NCBI RefSeq assembly: GCF_914271435.1
Contig: NZ_CAJZAI010000002.1
Coordinates: 699,242-763,241, forward strand
Origin: Cupriavidus laharis
GTDB taxonomy: Bacteria; Pseudomonadota; Gammaproteobacteria; Burkholderiales; Burkholderiaceae
Length of the DNA stretch: 64,000 bases
Direction: 5' to 3'
The notes under the pieces were generated by a model that did no database searches, was not told where the DNA came from, and saw only the letters and a list, made by a program, of their open reading frames with translations. Every line of letters starts with the position of its first letter. Position 1 is the stretch's first letter. Shown piece after piece: positions 18,760-28,259 of the stretch. Both the position numbers and the translations under genes were made by a program.

Positions 18760-18969
18760 TCAGGATTCCAGCCTTGTCACCTGGTGCCTGTCGCAGAACG
18801 CCGCGAAGGCCGGTTCCGGCAGCAGCAGGTCCACGCTCAGCTCGGGCCAGCCGATGGCGAATTCGAAGCTCACCAGCCCGTCGCCGCGGCGCTCGACGCG
18901 GCTGACGAACTTGCACGTGAGGTCGACGTGAGGCAGCGCGTCGTGGGACGTGGCAGGTTGGGAAGTCAT
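18760..18969 (-). CDS. dmpK: Phenol hydroxylase assembly protein P0
   Basis: A 69-residue DmpK/PhcK-family protein (CKFVSRVERRGDGLVSFEFAIGW region). In related systems it is required for iron loading or assembly of the oxygenase but not for in vitro activity. It is the first gene of the operon. Two ATGs lie 6 bases apart; the one at 18969 has correct AGGA spacing while 18975 is too close. The sigma-54 promoter at 19040-19055 lies 71 bases upstream. Confidence 0.92.
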   Translation of the reverse strand: MTSQPATSHDALPHVDLTCKFVSRVERRGDGLVSFEFAIGWPELSVDLLLPEPAFAAFCDRHQVTRLES

Positions 18970-19039
18970 GGGCATGTCCTGGTGATGTTCGGTGGGTCCG
19001 CCACCGGCACAGGGCTGTGGCGGGGTGACGACCAGTCTT

Positions 19040-19055
19040 TGCAGAAGGCGTGCCA
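19040..19055 (-). promoter_or_regulatory. Sigma-54 promoter of the dmp operon
   Basis: On the minus strand TGGCAC-N5-CTGCA matches the -24/-12 consensus TGGCAC-N5-TTGCA with one mismatch. It lies 71 bases before the dmpK start and is oriented toward it. XylR/DmpR-class activators encoded downstream need exactly this promoter type. Confidence 0.85.
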
Positions 19056-19072
19056 GCATCGGACGCAATCCA

Positions 19073-19093
19073 CTAAAATCTCGATATTTTTAG
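19073..19093. promoter_or_regulatory. TCTCGATA-centred palindrome next to the dmp promoter
   Basis: An imperfect palindrome (CTAAAATCTCGATATTTTTAG) continues into TAGGGAAAACC. The whole block is nearly repeated at 28013, again about 20 bases upstream of a -24 element. It is a candidate operator for the GntR/FCD regulator encoded at 29951. It could instead be an IHF-like or activator-assist site. Confidence 0.6.
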
Positions 19094-19192
19094 GGAAAAC
19101 CCCGACAAAAGTCAGGGGTATAGCGACGTATAGCGACGAGCCACGCACCCAAAATCCCGCCTCCTATACCCTGCCGTCCGGCAAATCAGACC

Positions 19193-19250
19193 GAAATTTG
19201 ATGATTTCATTGACCCATGTAGGGCCGGTTTCATCAAATGATCGAACATC
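19193..19250. promoter_or_regulatory. Candidate upstream activator sites between dmp and tbu
   Basis: Two dyad-like blocks, AATTTGATGATTTCATTGA (near 19195-19213) and TTTCATCAAATGATCGAA (19229-19246), resemble XylR/DmpR-type UAS half-sites (TTGATCAA-like). They lie 140-195 bases upstream of the dmp -24 element, the usual distance for enhancer binding. The second block recurs almost unchanged at 28149 before the TbuX gene. They may also serve the divergent tbu promoter. Confidence 0.6.
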
Positions 19251-19280
19251 CCCTCGAAGCAGTCCTCCTGCTTGATCCGG

Positions 19281-19312
19281 ATTAATTCTCGAGATTTTTA
19301 TCCAATTGATGA
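19281..19312. promoter_or_regulatory. TCTCGAGA palindrome plus UAS-like dyad on the tbu side
   Basis: ATTCTCGAGATTT (core 19287-19294) shares the core of the 19073 and 28013 palindromes. It is followed directly by TTATCCAATTGATGAA, which looks like an XylR-type activator site. Both lie about 170-200 bases upstream of the tbu -24 element. Confidence 0.5.
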
Positions 19313-19481
19313 ACTCTTCTGGCGCAGGAAGCCAGCGCAGATCTCATCAAAAACTCAAATTCAGGGGTGCTTCCTGGTTTCTGCAGCGCACACAAGGTCA
19401 ACGAAAAAAACTGCTCCATGCGCGCTGCTCAAGACGATCGTGGATTTTTGCAACGCAGCATAAGAGTGCCGGCAGGCCTGC

Positions 19482-19497
19482 TGGCATCGCGTTTGCG
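19482..19497 (+). promoter_or_regulatory. Sigma-54 promoter of the tbu operon
   Basis: TGGCAT-N5-TTGCG fits the -24/-12 consensus (GG and GC ten bases apart) and points to tbuA1, whose ATG is 78 bases downstream behind AAGGAGACA. No competing sigma-70 promoter is evident. Confidence 0.8.
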
Positions 19498-19574
19498 ATT
19501 GGGATGGTGCCCAGGTGCGGAGGCCATCCCGCCGGGACCACAAAGCAAGAGAGACCCAAACAAGGAGACACCTC

Positions 19575-21080
19575 ATGGCGCTATTGGAACGCGCAGCGTG
19601 GTACGACATTGCCCGCGCAACGAACTGGACACCGGGATACGTGGCCGAGTCCGAACTCTTTCCCGAGGTCATGGCCGGCACGCAAGGCGTGCCCATGGAA
19701 ACCTGGGAGACCTACGACGAGCCGTACAAGACCTCGTACCCCGAATACGTCAAGATCCAGCGCGAGAAGGACGCCGGCGCCTACTCGGTGAAAGCCGCAC
19801 TGGAACGCAGCCGCATGTTCGAGGATGCGGACCCGGGCTGGCTCTCGATCCTGAAGGCGCATTACGGCGCCATCGCGCTCGGCGAATATGCGGCGATGAG
19901 CGCGGAAGCGCGCATGGCCCGCTTCGGCCGCGCGCCCGGCATGCGCAACATGGCGACGTTCGGCATGCTGGACGAGAACCGCCATGGCCAACTGCAGCTG
20001 TACTTCCCGCACGACTACTGCGCGAAGGACCGGCAGTTCGACTGGGCGCACAAGGCGTACCACACCAACGAATGGGGCGCGATCGCGGCGCGGAGCACCT
20101 TCGACGACCTGTTCATGTCGCGCAGCGCGATCGACATCGCCGTGATGCTCACGTTCGCCTTCGAGACCGGCTTCACCAACATGCAGTTCCTCGGCCTTGC
20201 GGCCGACGCCGCCGAGGCGGGCGACTTCACCTTCGCCAGCCTGATCTCGAGCATCCAGACGGACGAGTCGCGGCATGCGCAGATCGGCGGCCCGGCCCTG
20301 CAGATCCTGATCGCCAACGGACGCAAGGAGCAGGCGCAGAAGCTGGTGGATGTGGCGATCGCACGGGCCTGGCGCCTGTTCTCGCTGCTGACCGGCACGT
20401 CCATGGACTATGCGACGCCGCTGCACCACCGCAAGCAGTCGTTCAAGGAGTTCATGAGGGAATGGATCGTCGGCCAGTTCGAACGCTCGCTGATCGACCT
20501 CGGGCTGGACCTGCCCTGGTACTGGGACCAGATGATCAACGAGTTCGACTACCAGCACCATGCCTACCAGATGGGCATCTGGTTCTGGCGCCCGACCATC
20601 TGGTGGAACCCGGCTGCCGGCATGACACCGGATTGCCGTGACTGGCTCGAAGAGAAATATCCGGGCTGGAACGACACGTTCGGCAAGGCGTGGGACGTCA
20701 TCATCGACAACCTGCTCGCGGGCAGGCCGGAGCTGACCCTGCCCGAAACGCTCCCCATCGTCTGCAACATGAGCCAGCTGCCGATCTGCGCGGTCCCCGG
20801 CAACGGCTGGAACGTGAAGGACTATCCGCTCGAATACAACCGCCGCACGTACCACTTCAATTCCGAGATCGACCGCTGGGTGTTCCAGCAGGACCCGGTG
20901 CGCTACCGCGACCACCTGAGCCTGGTCGACCGCTTCCTGGCCGGACAGATCCAGCCGCCGGACCTGATGGGTGCGCTCCGGTACATGAACCTCGCACCGG
21001 GCGAGACCGGCGACGACGCACACCAGTACGCCTGGGTCGAGGCTTATCGCAACCAGCGCGAACGGAACAAGGCCGCCTGA
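19575..21080 (+). CDS. tbuA1: Toluene/benzene monooxygenase hydroxylase alpha subunit (diiron)
   Basis: 501 residues, TmoA/TbuA1 family. All six diiron ligands fall at the positions numbered in toluene 4-monooxygenase: E104, E134, H137 (DENRH), E197, E231, H234 (DESRH). Active-site lining residues I100, G103, A107, T201 and F205 also match that class. It hydroxylates toluene or benzene to cresols/phenol and can act again to catechols. The start at 19575 follows AAGGAGACA; the open frame begins earlier. First gene of tbuA1-U-B-V-A2-C. Confidence 0.95.
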   Translation: MALLERAAWYDIARATNWTPGYVAESELFPEVMAGTQGVPMETWETYDEPYKTSYPEYVKIQREKDAGAYSVKAALERSRMFEDADPGWLSILKAHYGAIALGEYAAMSAEARMARFGRAPGMRNMATFGMLDENRHGQLQLYFPHDYCAKDRQFDWAHKAYHTNEWGAIAARSTFDDLFMSRSAIDIAVMLTFAFETGFTNMQFLGLAADAAEAGDFTFASLISSIQTDESRHAQIGGPALQILIANGRKEQAQKLVDVAIARAWRLFSLLTGTSMDYATPLHHRKQSFKEFMREWIVGQFERSLIDLGLDLPWYWDQMINEFDYQHHAYQMGIWFWRPTIWWNPAAGMTPDCRDWLEEKYPGWNDTFGKAWDVIIDNLLAGRPELTLPETLPIVCNMSQLPICAVPGNGWNVKDYPLEYNRRTYHFNSEIDRWVFQQDPVRYRDHLSLVDRFLAGQIQPPDLMGALRYMNLAPGETGDDAHQYAWVEAYRNQRERNKAA

Positions 21081-21104
21081 CGCGGCAAGCAAACGGAGGA
21101 TGAC

Positions 21105-21365
21105 ATGGCACTTTTTCCTGTGATTTCGAATTTCCAGTACGACTTCGTACTGCAGCTCGTTGCCGTCGACACCGAGAACACGATGGACGAGGTGGCCGCG
21201 GCCGCCTCGCATCATTCGGTGGGCCGGCGCGTGGCGCCCCAGCCGGGCAAGGTCGTCCGGGTACGGCGCCAGGGGAGCGAACAGTTCTATCCGCGCGGGG
21301 CCAGGCTGGGCGAGACTGACATCAAGCCGATGGAATCGCTCGAATTCATTTTTTGCGATGCGTGA
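21105..21365 (+). CDS. tbuU: Toluene monooxygenase gamma subunit
   Basis: 86 residues, TmoB/TbuU family: starts MALFPVISNFQYDFVLQLV and contains HHSVGRRV. It has a ubiquitin-like fold in known structures and packs against the alpha subunit in the hydroxylase. GGAGG precedes the ATG, 24 bases after tbuA1. Confidence 0.93.
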   Translation: MALFPVISNFQYDFVLQLVAVDTENTMDEVAAAASHHSVGRRVAPQPGKVVRVRRQGSEQFYPRGARLGETDIKPMESLEFIFCDA

Positions 21366-21376
21366 GTGAGGCCGAC

Positions 21377-21712
21377 ATGAACTACCAGAAAGTCTGCACG
21401 CTCGACGAGCTCTGGGAAGGCGACATGACCGAGGTCGAGGTGGACGGCCACGTGATCGTGCTGGTTCGCCCCGAAGGGGGAGAACCGCGCGCCTTCCAGG
21501 GCATCTGCCCGCACCAGGACATCCCGCTCGCGGAGGGCAAGTTCGACGGACGCGTGCTGATGTGCCGCGCCCATCAATGGACGTTCGATGCGAACACGGG
21601 CAAGGGCATCAACCCCGGCGGCTGCCGGCTCGCCGAGTACACGGTAAAGGTCGAGGGCGACGATATCTTCGTCGCGGTCGAAGGCGTCGAACCCTTGTTC
21701 GCCAATTGCTGA
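21377..21712 (+). CDS. tbuB: Toluene monooxygenase Rieske ferredoxin
   Basis: 111 residues with Rieske 2Fe-2S ligands CPHQD and CRAHQW (C-x-H ... C-x-x-H). It carries electrons from the reductase TbuC to the diiron hydroxylase. The ATG at 21377 (GTGAGGCCGAC upstream) gives the family length; an in-frame ATG at 21353 lies inside tbuU. Confidence 0.93.
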   Translation: MNYQKVCTLDELWEGDMTEVEVDGHVIVLVRPEGGEPRAFQGICPHQDIPLAEGKFDGRVLMCRAHQWTFDANTGKGINPGGCRLAEYTVKVEGDDIFVAVEGVEPLFANC

Positions 21713-21731
21713 CATAGCGCAGGAACACACC

Positions 21732-22046
21732 ATGAGTATCGACAACACCGCCCAGGCATACCGCAACAACCGCGTCGGACCTGTGCTGCGCGCGAGCAGC
21801 ATCACCGAGGGCGTCATCGAAGCCGCACAGGAAGACAACCCCGGCAAGGAAATCCGCGTCGACGACAAGCTCGCGTACGTGCGCATCGACACCGACGGCG
21901 AGCTGATCCTGCGCCGCGCCACGCTGGAGGAGACCCTGGGCCGGCCGTTCCGGATGTCCGAGCTCGAAGTGAACCTCAGTTCGTTCGCCGGCCGCATCGA
22001 GACCACGGATGACTACGTCCGCTTCTACTACGAAAAGACGCTGTAA
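21732..22046 (+). CDS. tbuV: Toluene monooxygenase effector (coupling) protein
   Basis: 104 residues, TmoD/TbuV family and homologous in role to Dmp[21 protein letters not shown] and the acidic [10 protein letters not shown] region. It has no cofactor, binds the hydroxylase and tunes rate and regioselectivity. Lies 19 bases after tbuB. Confidence 0.93.
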   Translation: MSIDNTAQAYRNNRVGPVLRASSITEGVIEAAQEDNPGKEIRVDDKLAYVRIDTDGELILRRATLEETLGRPFRMSELEVNLSSFAGRIETTDDYVRFYYEKTL

Positions 22047-22058
22047 AGGGAGACTCGC

Positions 22059-23048
22059 ATGACAACACAACCCGAAGTCCTCAAGCCCCTCAAGACCTGG
22101 AGCCACCTGGCCGCGCGGCGGCGCAAGCCCAGCGAGTACGAAATCGTCTCGACGAATCTCCACTACACGACGGACAACCCCGACGCGCCGTTCGAACTCG
22201 ACCCGAACTTCGCAATGGCGCAGTGGTTCAAGCGCAACCGCAACGCGTCGCCGCTGGCCCATCCTGACTGGAATGCGTTCCGCGATCCGGACGAACTCGT
22301 CTACCGCACCTACAACATGCTGCAGGATGGGCAGGAAACCTATGTCTTCGGGCTGCTGGACCAGTTTTCCGAACGCGGCCACGACACCATGCTTGATCGG
22401 ACCTGGGCCGGCACGCTGGCACGGCTGTACACCCCCGCGCGCTACCTGTTCCACGCGCTGCAGATGGGTTCGGCCTACCTGACGCAGCTGGCGCCCGCCT
22501 CGACCATCTCGAACTGCGCCGCCTATCAGACCGCCGATTCCCTGCGCTGGCTGACGCATACCGCGTACCGCACGCGGGAGCTGTCGCAAACCTTCGGCGA
22601 TATCGGTTTCGGCATCGACGAGCGCAGGTATTGGGAGCAGGACACGGCATGGCAAGGCTGGCGCAAGCTGGTCGAGCTTGGCCTGGTGGCGTGGGACTGG
22701 GCAGAGTGCTTCGTTGCCCTCAGCCTGGTCATACGGCCGGCGGTGGAAGAAACCGTCCTGCGCAGTCTTGGCGAGGCCGCACGGCACAACGACGACACCC
22801 TGCTCGGCCTGCTGACCGATGCGCAGCTTGCCGACGCCCAGCGGCACCGGCGCTGGGCCGGCGCGCTGGTGCGCATGGCCCTGGAACAACCCGGCAACCG
22901 CGAAGTCCTGGCCGGCTGGATCGCCAAATGGGAGCCGCTCGCCGACGAGGCAATCGCCGCCTACTGCGCGGCGCTGCCGGACGCGCCCGGTGCGCAGGCG
23001 CGCGCCTGCGCGGCCGTGCGCGACTTCCGGCACGGCATCGGCCTGTAA
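22059..23048 (+). CDS. tbuA2: Toluene monooxygenase beta subunit
   Basis: 329 residues, TmoE/TbuA2 family: starts MTTQPEVLKPLKTWSHLAARRRKPSEYE-like and contains ASTISNCAAYQTADSLRW. It is the structural hydroxylase subunit without metal ligands, forming (alpha-beta-gamma)2 with TbuA1 and TbuU. AAAGGGAGA ribosome site. Confidence 0.94.
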   Translation: MTTQPEVLKPLKTWSHLAARRRKPSEYEIVSTNLHYTTDNPDAPFELDPNFAMAQWFKRNRNASPLAHPDWNAFRDPDELVYRTYNMLQDGQETYVFGLLDQFSERGHDTMLDRTWAGTLARLYTPARYLFHALQMGSAYLTQLAPASTISNCAAYQTADSLRWLTHTAYRTRELSQTFGDIGFGIDERRYWEQDTAWQGWRKLVELGLVAWDWAECFVALSLVIRPAVEETVLRSLGEAARHNDDTLLGLLTDAQLADAQRHRRWAGALVRMALEQPGNREVLAGWIAKWEPLADEAIAAYCAALPDAPGAQARACAAVRDFRHGIGL

Positions 23049-23098
23049 CGCCGGGCCGCCCCGGACGCATACCACTCGACTGCCACTATCGGAAACCC

Positions 23099-24103
23099 AT
23101 GGAATACCAGATCACCATCGAAGGCGGAGCAACGTTCTCCGTCGCTGCAGAGGAAGACACGCTGCTGCGCGGCGCCCTGCGTGCGGGCGTCGCCCTGCCG
23201 CACGAGTGCAGCGTGGGCGGCTGCGGAGCATGCCGCTTTGACGTTGTGGACGGGCCCATGGAATCGATCTGGCCCGAGGCGCCCGGGCTGTCCGAGCGCG
23301 ACCGCAAGCGCGGCAAGCACCTTGCCTGCCAGTCCCGCCCGCTGGGCGACTGCACGATACGCGTGCGTTGCGACGAGGCCTATCGTCCGGCCATCCGGCC
23401 GGAGCGCTGGCCCGCGGAGCTGCTGGCGCGGCGCGCGCTGACACATGACATGAGCGAGTTCACGTTCCAGGTGCCGGCCACTGCGGAGTTTCGCCCCGGC
23501 CAGTATGCGCTGCTCTACCCGCCGCATACGCCGGGCGCGCGCGCCTATTCCATGGCGAACCTGCCCAATGGGGATGGCATCTGGAAATTCGTGATCCGCC
23601 GGGTGCCGGGCGGCACGGGCAGCAACGCGCTGTTCGATCAGGTCCGGATTGGGCAGCGCGTGACGCTCGACGGGCCATATGGCCACGCCTACCTTCGTGA
23701 CGGCACGGCACGCGACATCGTCTGCATTGCCGGTGGATCCGGACTCGCCCCCATGCTGTCCGTCGCGCGCGGCGCGCTGGCCCGGGCGAATCCGGGGCGG
23801 ATCCACTTCTTCTACGGCGCACGCACGCAGGCGGACCTCGGTGCGACCGCGGCCTTGGAAGAACTGGCGGAAGACGAACGCCTCGCGCTCTCAGTCGTAT
23901 TGTCCGCCCCGGAAGCCACGCCGGCCTGGAGGGGGCCGACCGGTTTCGTGCACGCGGAACTCGAGCGGGTACTGGCGCAGTCGCTGGATCGCTTCGACTT
24001 CTACTTTGCCGGCCCACCGCCCATGATCGAAGCCGTGCAGGAACTCCTGATGCACAAACACCAGGTGCCATTCGGCCAGATCCATTTCGACCGCTTTGTC
24101 TAA
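23099..24103 (+). CDS. tbuC: Toluene monooxygenase NADH reductase
   Basis: 334 residues: N-terminal plant-type 2Fe-2S domain (CSVGGCGAC), FAD domain (ARAYSMANLPNG) and NAD domain (GGSGLAPMLSV, GPPPMIEA). It passes electrons from NADH to the Rieske ferredoxin TbuB. The ATG at 23099 gives the proper N-terminus (MEYQITIEGGATFS); no strong Shine-Dalgarno is visible. Last gene of the tbu operon, followed by a long hairpin repeat. Confidence 0.94.
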   Translation: MEYQITIEGGATFSVAAEEDTLLRGALRAGVALPHECSVGGCGACRFDVVDGPMESIWPEAPGLSERDRKRGKHLACQSRPLGDCTIRVRCDEAYRPAIRPERWPAELLARRALTHDMSEFTFQVPATAEFRPGQYALLYPPHTPGARAYSMANLPNGDGIWKFVIRRVPGGTGSNALFDQVRIGQRVTLDGPYGHAYLRDGTARDIVCIAGGSGLAPMLSVARGALARANPGRIHFFYGARTQADLGATAALEELAEDERLALSVVLSAPEATPAWRGPTGFVHAELERVLAQSLDRFDFYFAGPPPMIEAVQELLMHKHQVPFGQIHFDRFV

Positions 24104-24142
24104 TGAGCTTTTCCTATTTCGCGACCACATCAAAATAGCCAC

Positions 24143-24305
24143 CGTCATTCCCGCGCATACCCAAAGGGCACGTGGGCGGGAATCCAGCGTCTTTGAAGTC
24201 CCCCGATGGGGGACAAAAAGTCACTGGGTCCCCGCCCACGTGCCCTTTGGGTATGCGCGGGGACGACGAATATTTGGCGTTGTCGTGAAGTATGGAAACC
24301 TCAAT
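24143..24305. repeat. Interspersed palindromic repeat, copy 2 (31-bp perfect arms)
   Basis: The arms 24150-24180 and 24231-24261 are exact 31-bp inverted complements (CCCGCGCATACCC...). The 50-base loop contains a second hairpin (GTCCCCCGATGGGGGAC, 24198-24214). A right tail GACGACGAATATTTGGCGTT...GGAAACCTCAATAG is shared with copies at 26323 and 57279. Located just after tbuC, it may also act as a bidirectional transcription stop. Confidence 0.8.
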
Positions 24306-24532
24306 AGCCGGCTGATGGGGCAGACACCGCACAGCTGCAACCGCAGCGTGCCAGGCCTTCCATGTCGCGTACTTTCACCAATCGCCATATGTGGAAGCTG
24401 GGAATAAGCTTCTTCGATCGAACCCTGTATGGCCTTCGCGGGCCGGTCGACGGTAATCGTCGAACCGGTCCGCGCAATACCCGGCCGCACCCGCGTGCGG
24501 CGGCAGCGAACCCGGCCGCGATCGAGGAAACC

Positions 24533-26311
<1,779 letters not shown>

Positions 26312-26322
26312 CAGGCGCTTTC

Positions 26323-26478
26323 CCTAATTCACGACAACATCACAACGACCACCGTCATTCCCGCGTAGGCGGGAATCTAGCGTCTTTGAAGTCCCCCGAA
26401 GGGGGACAAAAAGTCACTGGGTCCCCGCCTGCGCGGGGACGACGAATATTTGGCGTTGTCGTAAATTTTGGAAACCTC
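26323..26478. repeat. Interspersed palindromic repeat, copy 3
   Basis: TTCACGACAAC on the left and its near-complement GTTGTCGT(A)AA on the right flank CATTCCCGCGTAGGCGGGAAT, an inner hairpin (GTCCCCCGAAGGGGGAC) and CCCGCCTGCGCGGGGACGACGAATATTTGGCG. It sits between convergent tbuT and tbuX and is the shortest complete copy, lacking the CCAAAGGGCACG arms of copy 2. It may terminate both genes. Confidence 0.75.
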
Positions 26479-26479
26479 A

Positions 26480-27850
26480 CTAAAAGCGCTTGCTGTATGC
26501 CACGACAGCGTTGAGCTGCGAATGCCGGACGGTGAGCGGTACCGCCGTATTCGGCTGACTGGTATTCCCCACGGTCTTGGGCAGTACCACCGACAAGGCA
26601 AAGTCGATCGCGTTGTCCTTGCCGAACGCGTAGGTCGCGCCGCCAGTCAGGGTGGTCGTCGGAATGGCCGGTACGACAGCCAGCAGCGTGTTGTTGGGGA
26701 TGGCCTCCTGCGCGTAGTGGAATCCGCCACGCACCGTCCAGGCCGAATCGAAGCGGTAGGCCATGCCAAGGCCGAACACGTTGGTGTCGCGGTAGTTCTG
26801 CGGAAGCGACAGGTCCAGGTTCGCACCGGCACGCACGAAACTCACGTTGATGTCGCGCATCACGCTCGACCAGAACACGCGCTGGTAGTCCGCCGAGACG
26901 GACAGTTGCTCATTGAACCGATGATTGATGCCTACCGTGAACTGCGCCGGCATCTGGAAATCCCGCACCCGGATCTCGCCGCTCAGCGGAATGTTGCCCG
27001 CCACCGCGCTGACGGCGGCGAGCGTTGCCTGCCCGCGGAGGTCGCCCACCCGCGTCTTCGCGTTGTAGGCCAGCCCTATCCGGGTATCGGGCGTGACGTC
27101 ATAGGTCAGCCCCAGTTTTCCGCCGATACCCCAGGCATCGGCCCCGCCACCGACGGGCGCGCTGCGCGAGAAGCCCAGGTAGCCACCCGACAGGCCCGGC
27201 ACGGAGAGCAGCGTGGGCACCAGTGACCCGGACACGCGGCGCTGGCCGGCGAGTGTGCCGATCTGCGTGACGTCGAGCAGCGTGCCAAGGTTAAGCGATG
27301 TCCAGACTGCATCGAGCGAGGCGCCGAGCGTCAGCTTGTCCGTCGGCCGATAGGCCACCGCAAAGGGAATGCGCAGCACCAGCAGCCGGGAGAACTGGTC
27401 CAGACCCGTCTGCACGCCATTGGACGTGCGCGACAGGAAGCCGCTGCCCCCGTATTGCGTACCGAGACCGCCCTCCGCAAAGATGCCGGCGCCGAGCGCA
27501 TAGTCGTCGCGCCGGTAAACGAATGCGGCTTCCGGCGCAAAGTACGGCCCGTTGTTGTTCCCGTGGCTGCCGGACCGGGCCGTTTCGCCCGTTGCCGTGT
27601 TGGTGGCCTTGATGTCGGTGGTCACCACGTCGAGCCCGAGGTGCAGGTGATTCCCCTCGGCCATCAGGCCGAGTGTTGCCGGATTCGCCATCATCGCCGC
27701 GGGCCCGATGTCGAAGGCCGCACCCGTGCCGCCCATGGCGCGGGAAACGGGGCCGAAGCCTTCCAGGTTGAACACATCCGTTGCTCCCGCCGGTGTTACG
27801 CACGCCGCAGCGCATAGCGCCACGGCCACGCGAACGTAGTTGCCTCTCAC
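26480..27850 (-). CDS. tbuX: FadL/TodX/TbuX-family outer-membrane hydrocarbon channel
   Basis: 456 residues with an N-terminal signal peptide (VALCAAACVTPAGA), the FadL-type plug motif MANPATLGL after GFGPVSRAMGG, beta-barrel alternation and a C-terminal Phe (YSKRF). The family lets toluene and other hydrophobic aromatics cross the outer membrane. Start GTG at 27850 behind AAGGAGACACTC; the frame is open to 28105 but without signal-peptide logic. A sigma-54 promoter and UAS-like site upstream place it in the same regulon as dmp and tbu. Confidence 0.9.
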   Translation of the reverse strand: MRGNYVRVAVALCAAACVTPAGATDVFNLEGFGPVSRAMGGTGAAFDIGPAAMMANPATLGLMAEGNHLHLGLDVVTTDIKATNTATGETARSGSHGNNNGPYFAPEAAFVYRRDDYALGAGIFAEGGLGTQYGGSGFLSRTSNGVQTGLDQFSRLLVLRIPFAVAYRPTDKLTLGASLDAVWTSLNLGTLLDVTQIGTLAGQRRVSGSLVPTLLSVPGLSGGYLGFSRSAPVGGGADAWGIGGKLGLTYDVTPDTRIGLAYNAKTRVGDLRGQATLAAVSAVAGNIPLSGEIRVRDFQMPAQFTVGINHRFNEQLSVSADYQRVFWSSVMRDINVSFVRAGANLDLSLPQNYRDTNVFGLGMAYRFDSAWTVRGGFHYAQEAIPNNTLLAVVPAIPTTTLTGGATYAFGKDNAIDFALSVVLPKTVGNTSQPNTAVPLTVRHSQLNAVVAYSKRF

Positions 27851-27978
27851 GAGTGTCTCCTTGTCTTTTTTGGGATAGCGAAGCGGCAGCATCGCCGGGG
27901 CAGCAGACGAGCCTGCGCATTCGCGGTAGTGATGCCCGCGACCGGCATGGCGTTGCAGCTCGGTCGCGACAGCCACGT

Positions 27979-27994
27979 TGCAAAAGCCGTACCA
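27979..27994 (-). promoter_or_regulatory. Sigma-54 promoter of tbuX
   Basis: The minus strand reads TGGTAC-N5-TTGCA, one mismatch from TGGCAC-N5-TTGCA. It lies 129 bases upstream of the GTG start of the channel gene and points toward it. Confidence 0.8.
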
Positions 27995-28012
27995 GTTCGG
28001 CGAGCCTCCCCC

Positions 28013-28030
28013 ATAAATCTCGAGATTTAT
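28013..28030. promoter_or_regulatory. Perfect 18-bp palindrome upstream of the tbuX promoter
   Basis: ATAAATCTCGAGATTTAT is a perfect inverted repeat, followed by AGGGAAAACC as at the dmp promoter. Its position, about 20 bases upstream of the -24 element, is the same as at dmp. Candidate operator of the GntR/FCD protein encoded 1.9 kb away. Confidence 0.65.
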
Positions 28031-28146
28031 AGGGAAAACCATGAGGATTTTCCGAGCCGGCAGAGCCTTTCCGTACGGGCAGGCAGCCAGGTGCAACGCA
28101 CGCAATCCCCTGCTTTGACGATATGATCTACGTATGGAGGCATCCC

Positions 28147-28166
28147 GGCTTCATCAGATGATCGAA
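28147..28166. promoter_or_regulatory. UAS-like dyad upstream of tbuX
   Basis: TTCATCAGATGATCGAA differs by one base from the block at 19230 (TTCATCAAATGATCGAA). It lies about 155 bases upstream of the tbuX -24 element, a normal enhancer distance for XylR/DmpR-class activators. It is also 94 bases before the second activator gene, so it could take part in its autoregulation. Confidence 0.6.
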
Positions 28167-28259
28167 TCCGGGCACATGCAGGCCGGTCCTTGCCTGGCCC
28201 GGCACGATCCGCCAAACTATCGAGATTCCACCCACACCTAACACCAGGGGCCGCACGCC

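Noticed and set aside
19581..21215. 544-codon minus-strand open frame
   Set aside because: Antisense to tbuA1; the sense protein carries all catalytic residues.
22631..23098. Upstream extension of the tbuC frame
   Set aside because: It overlaps tbuA2 and has no ferredoxin-like sequence; the ATG at 23099 gives the normal N-terminus.
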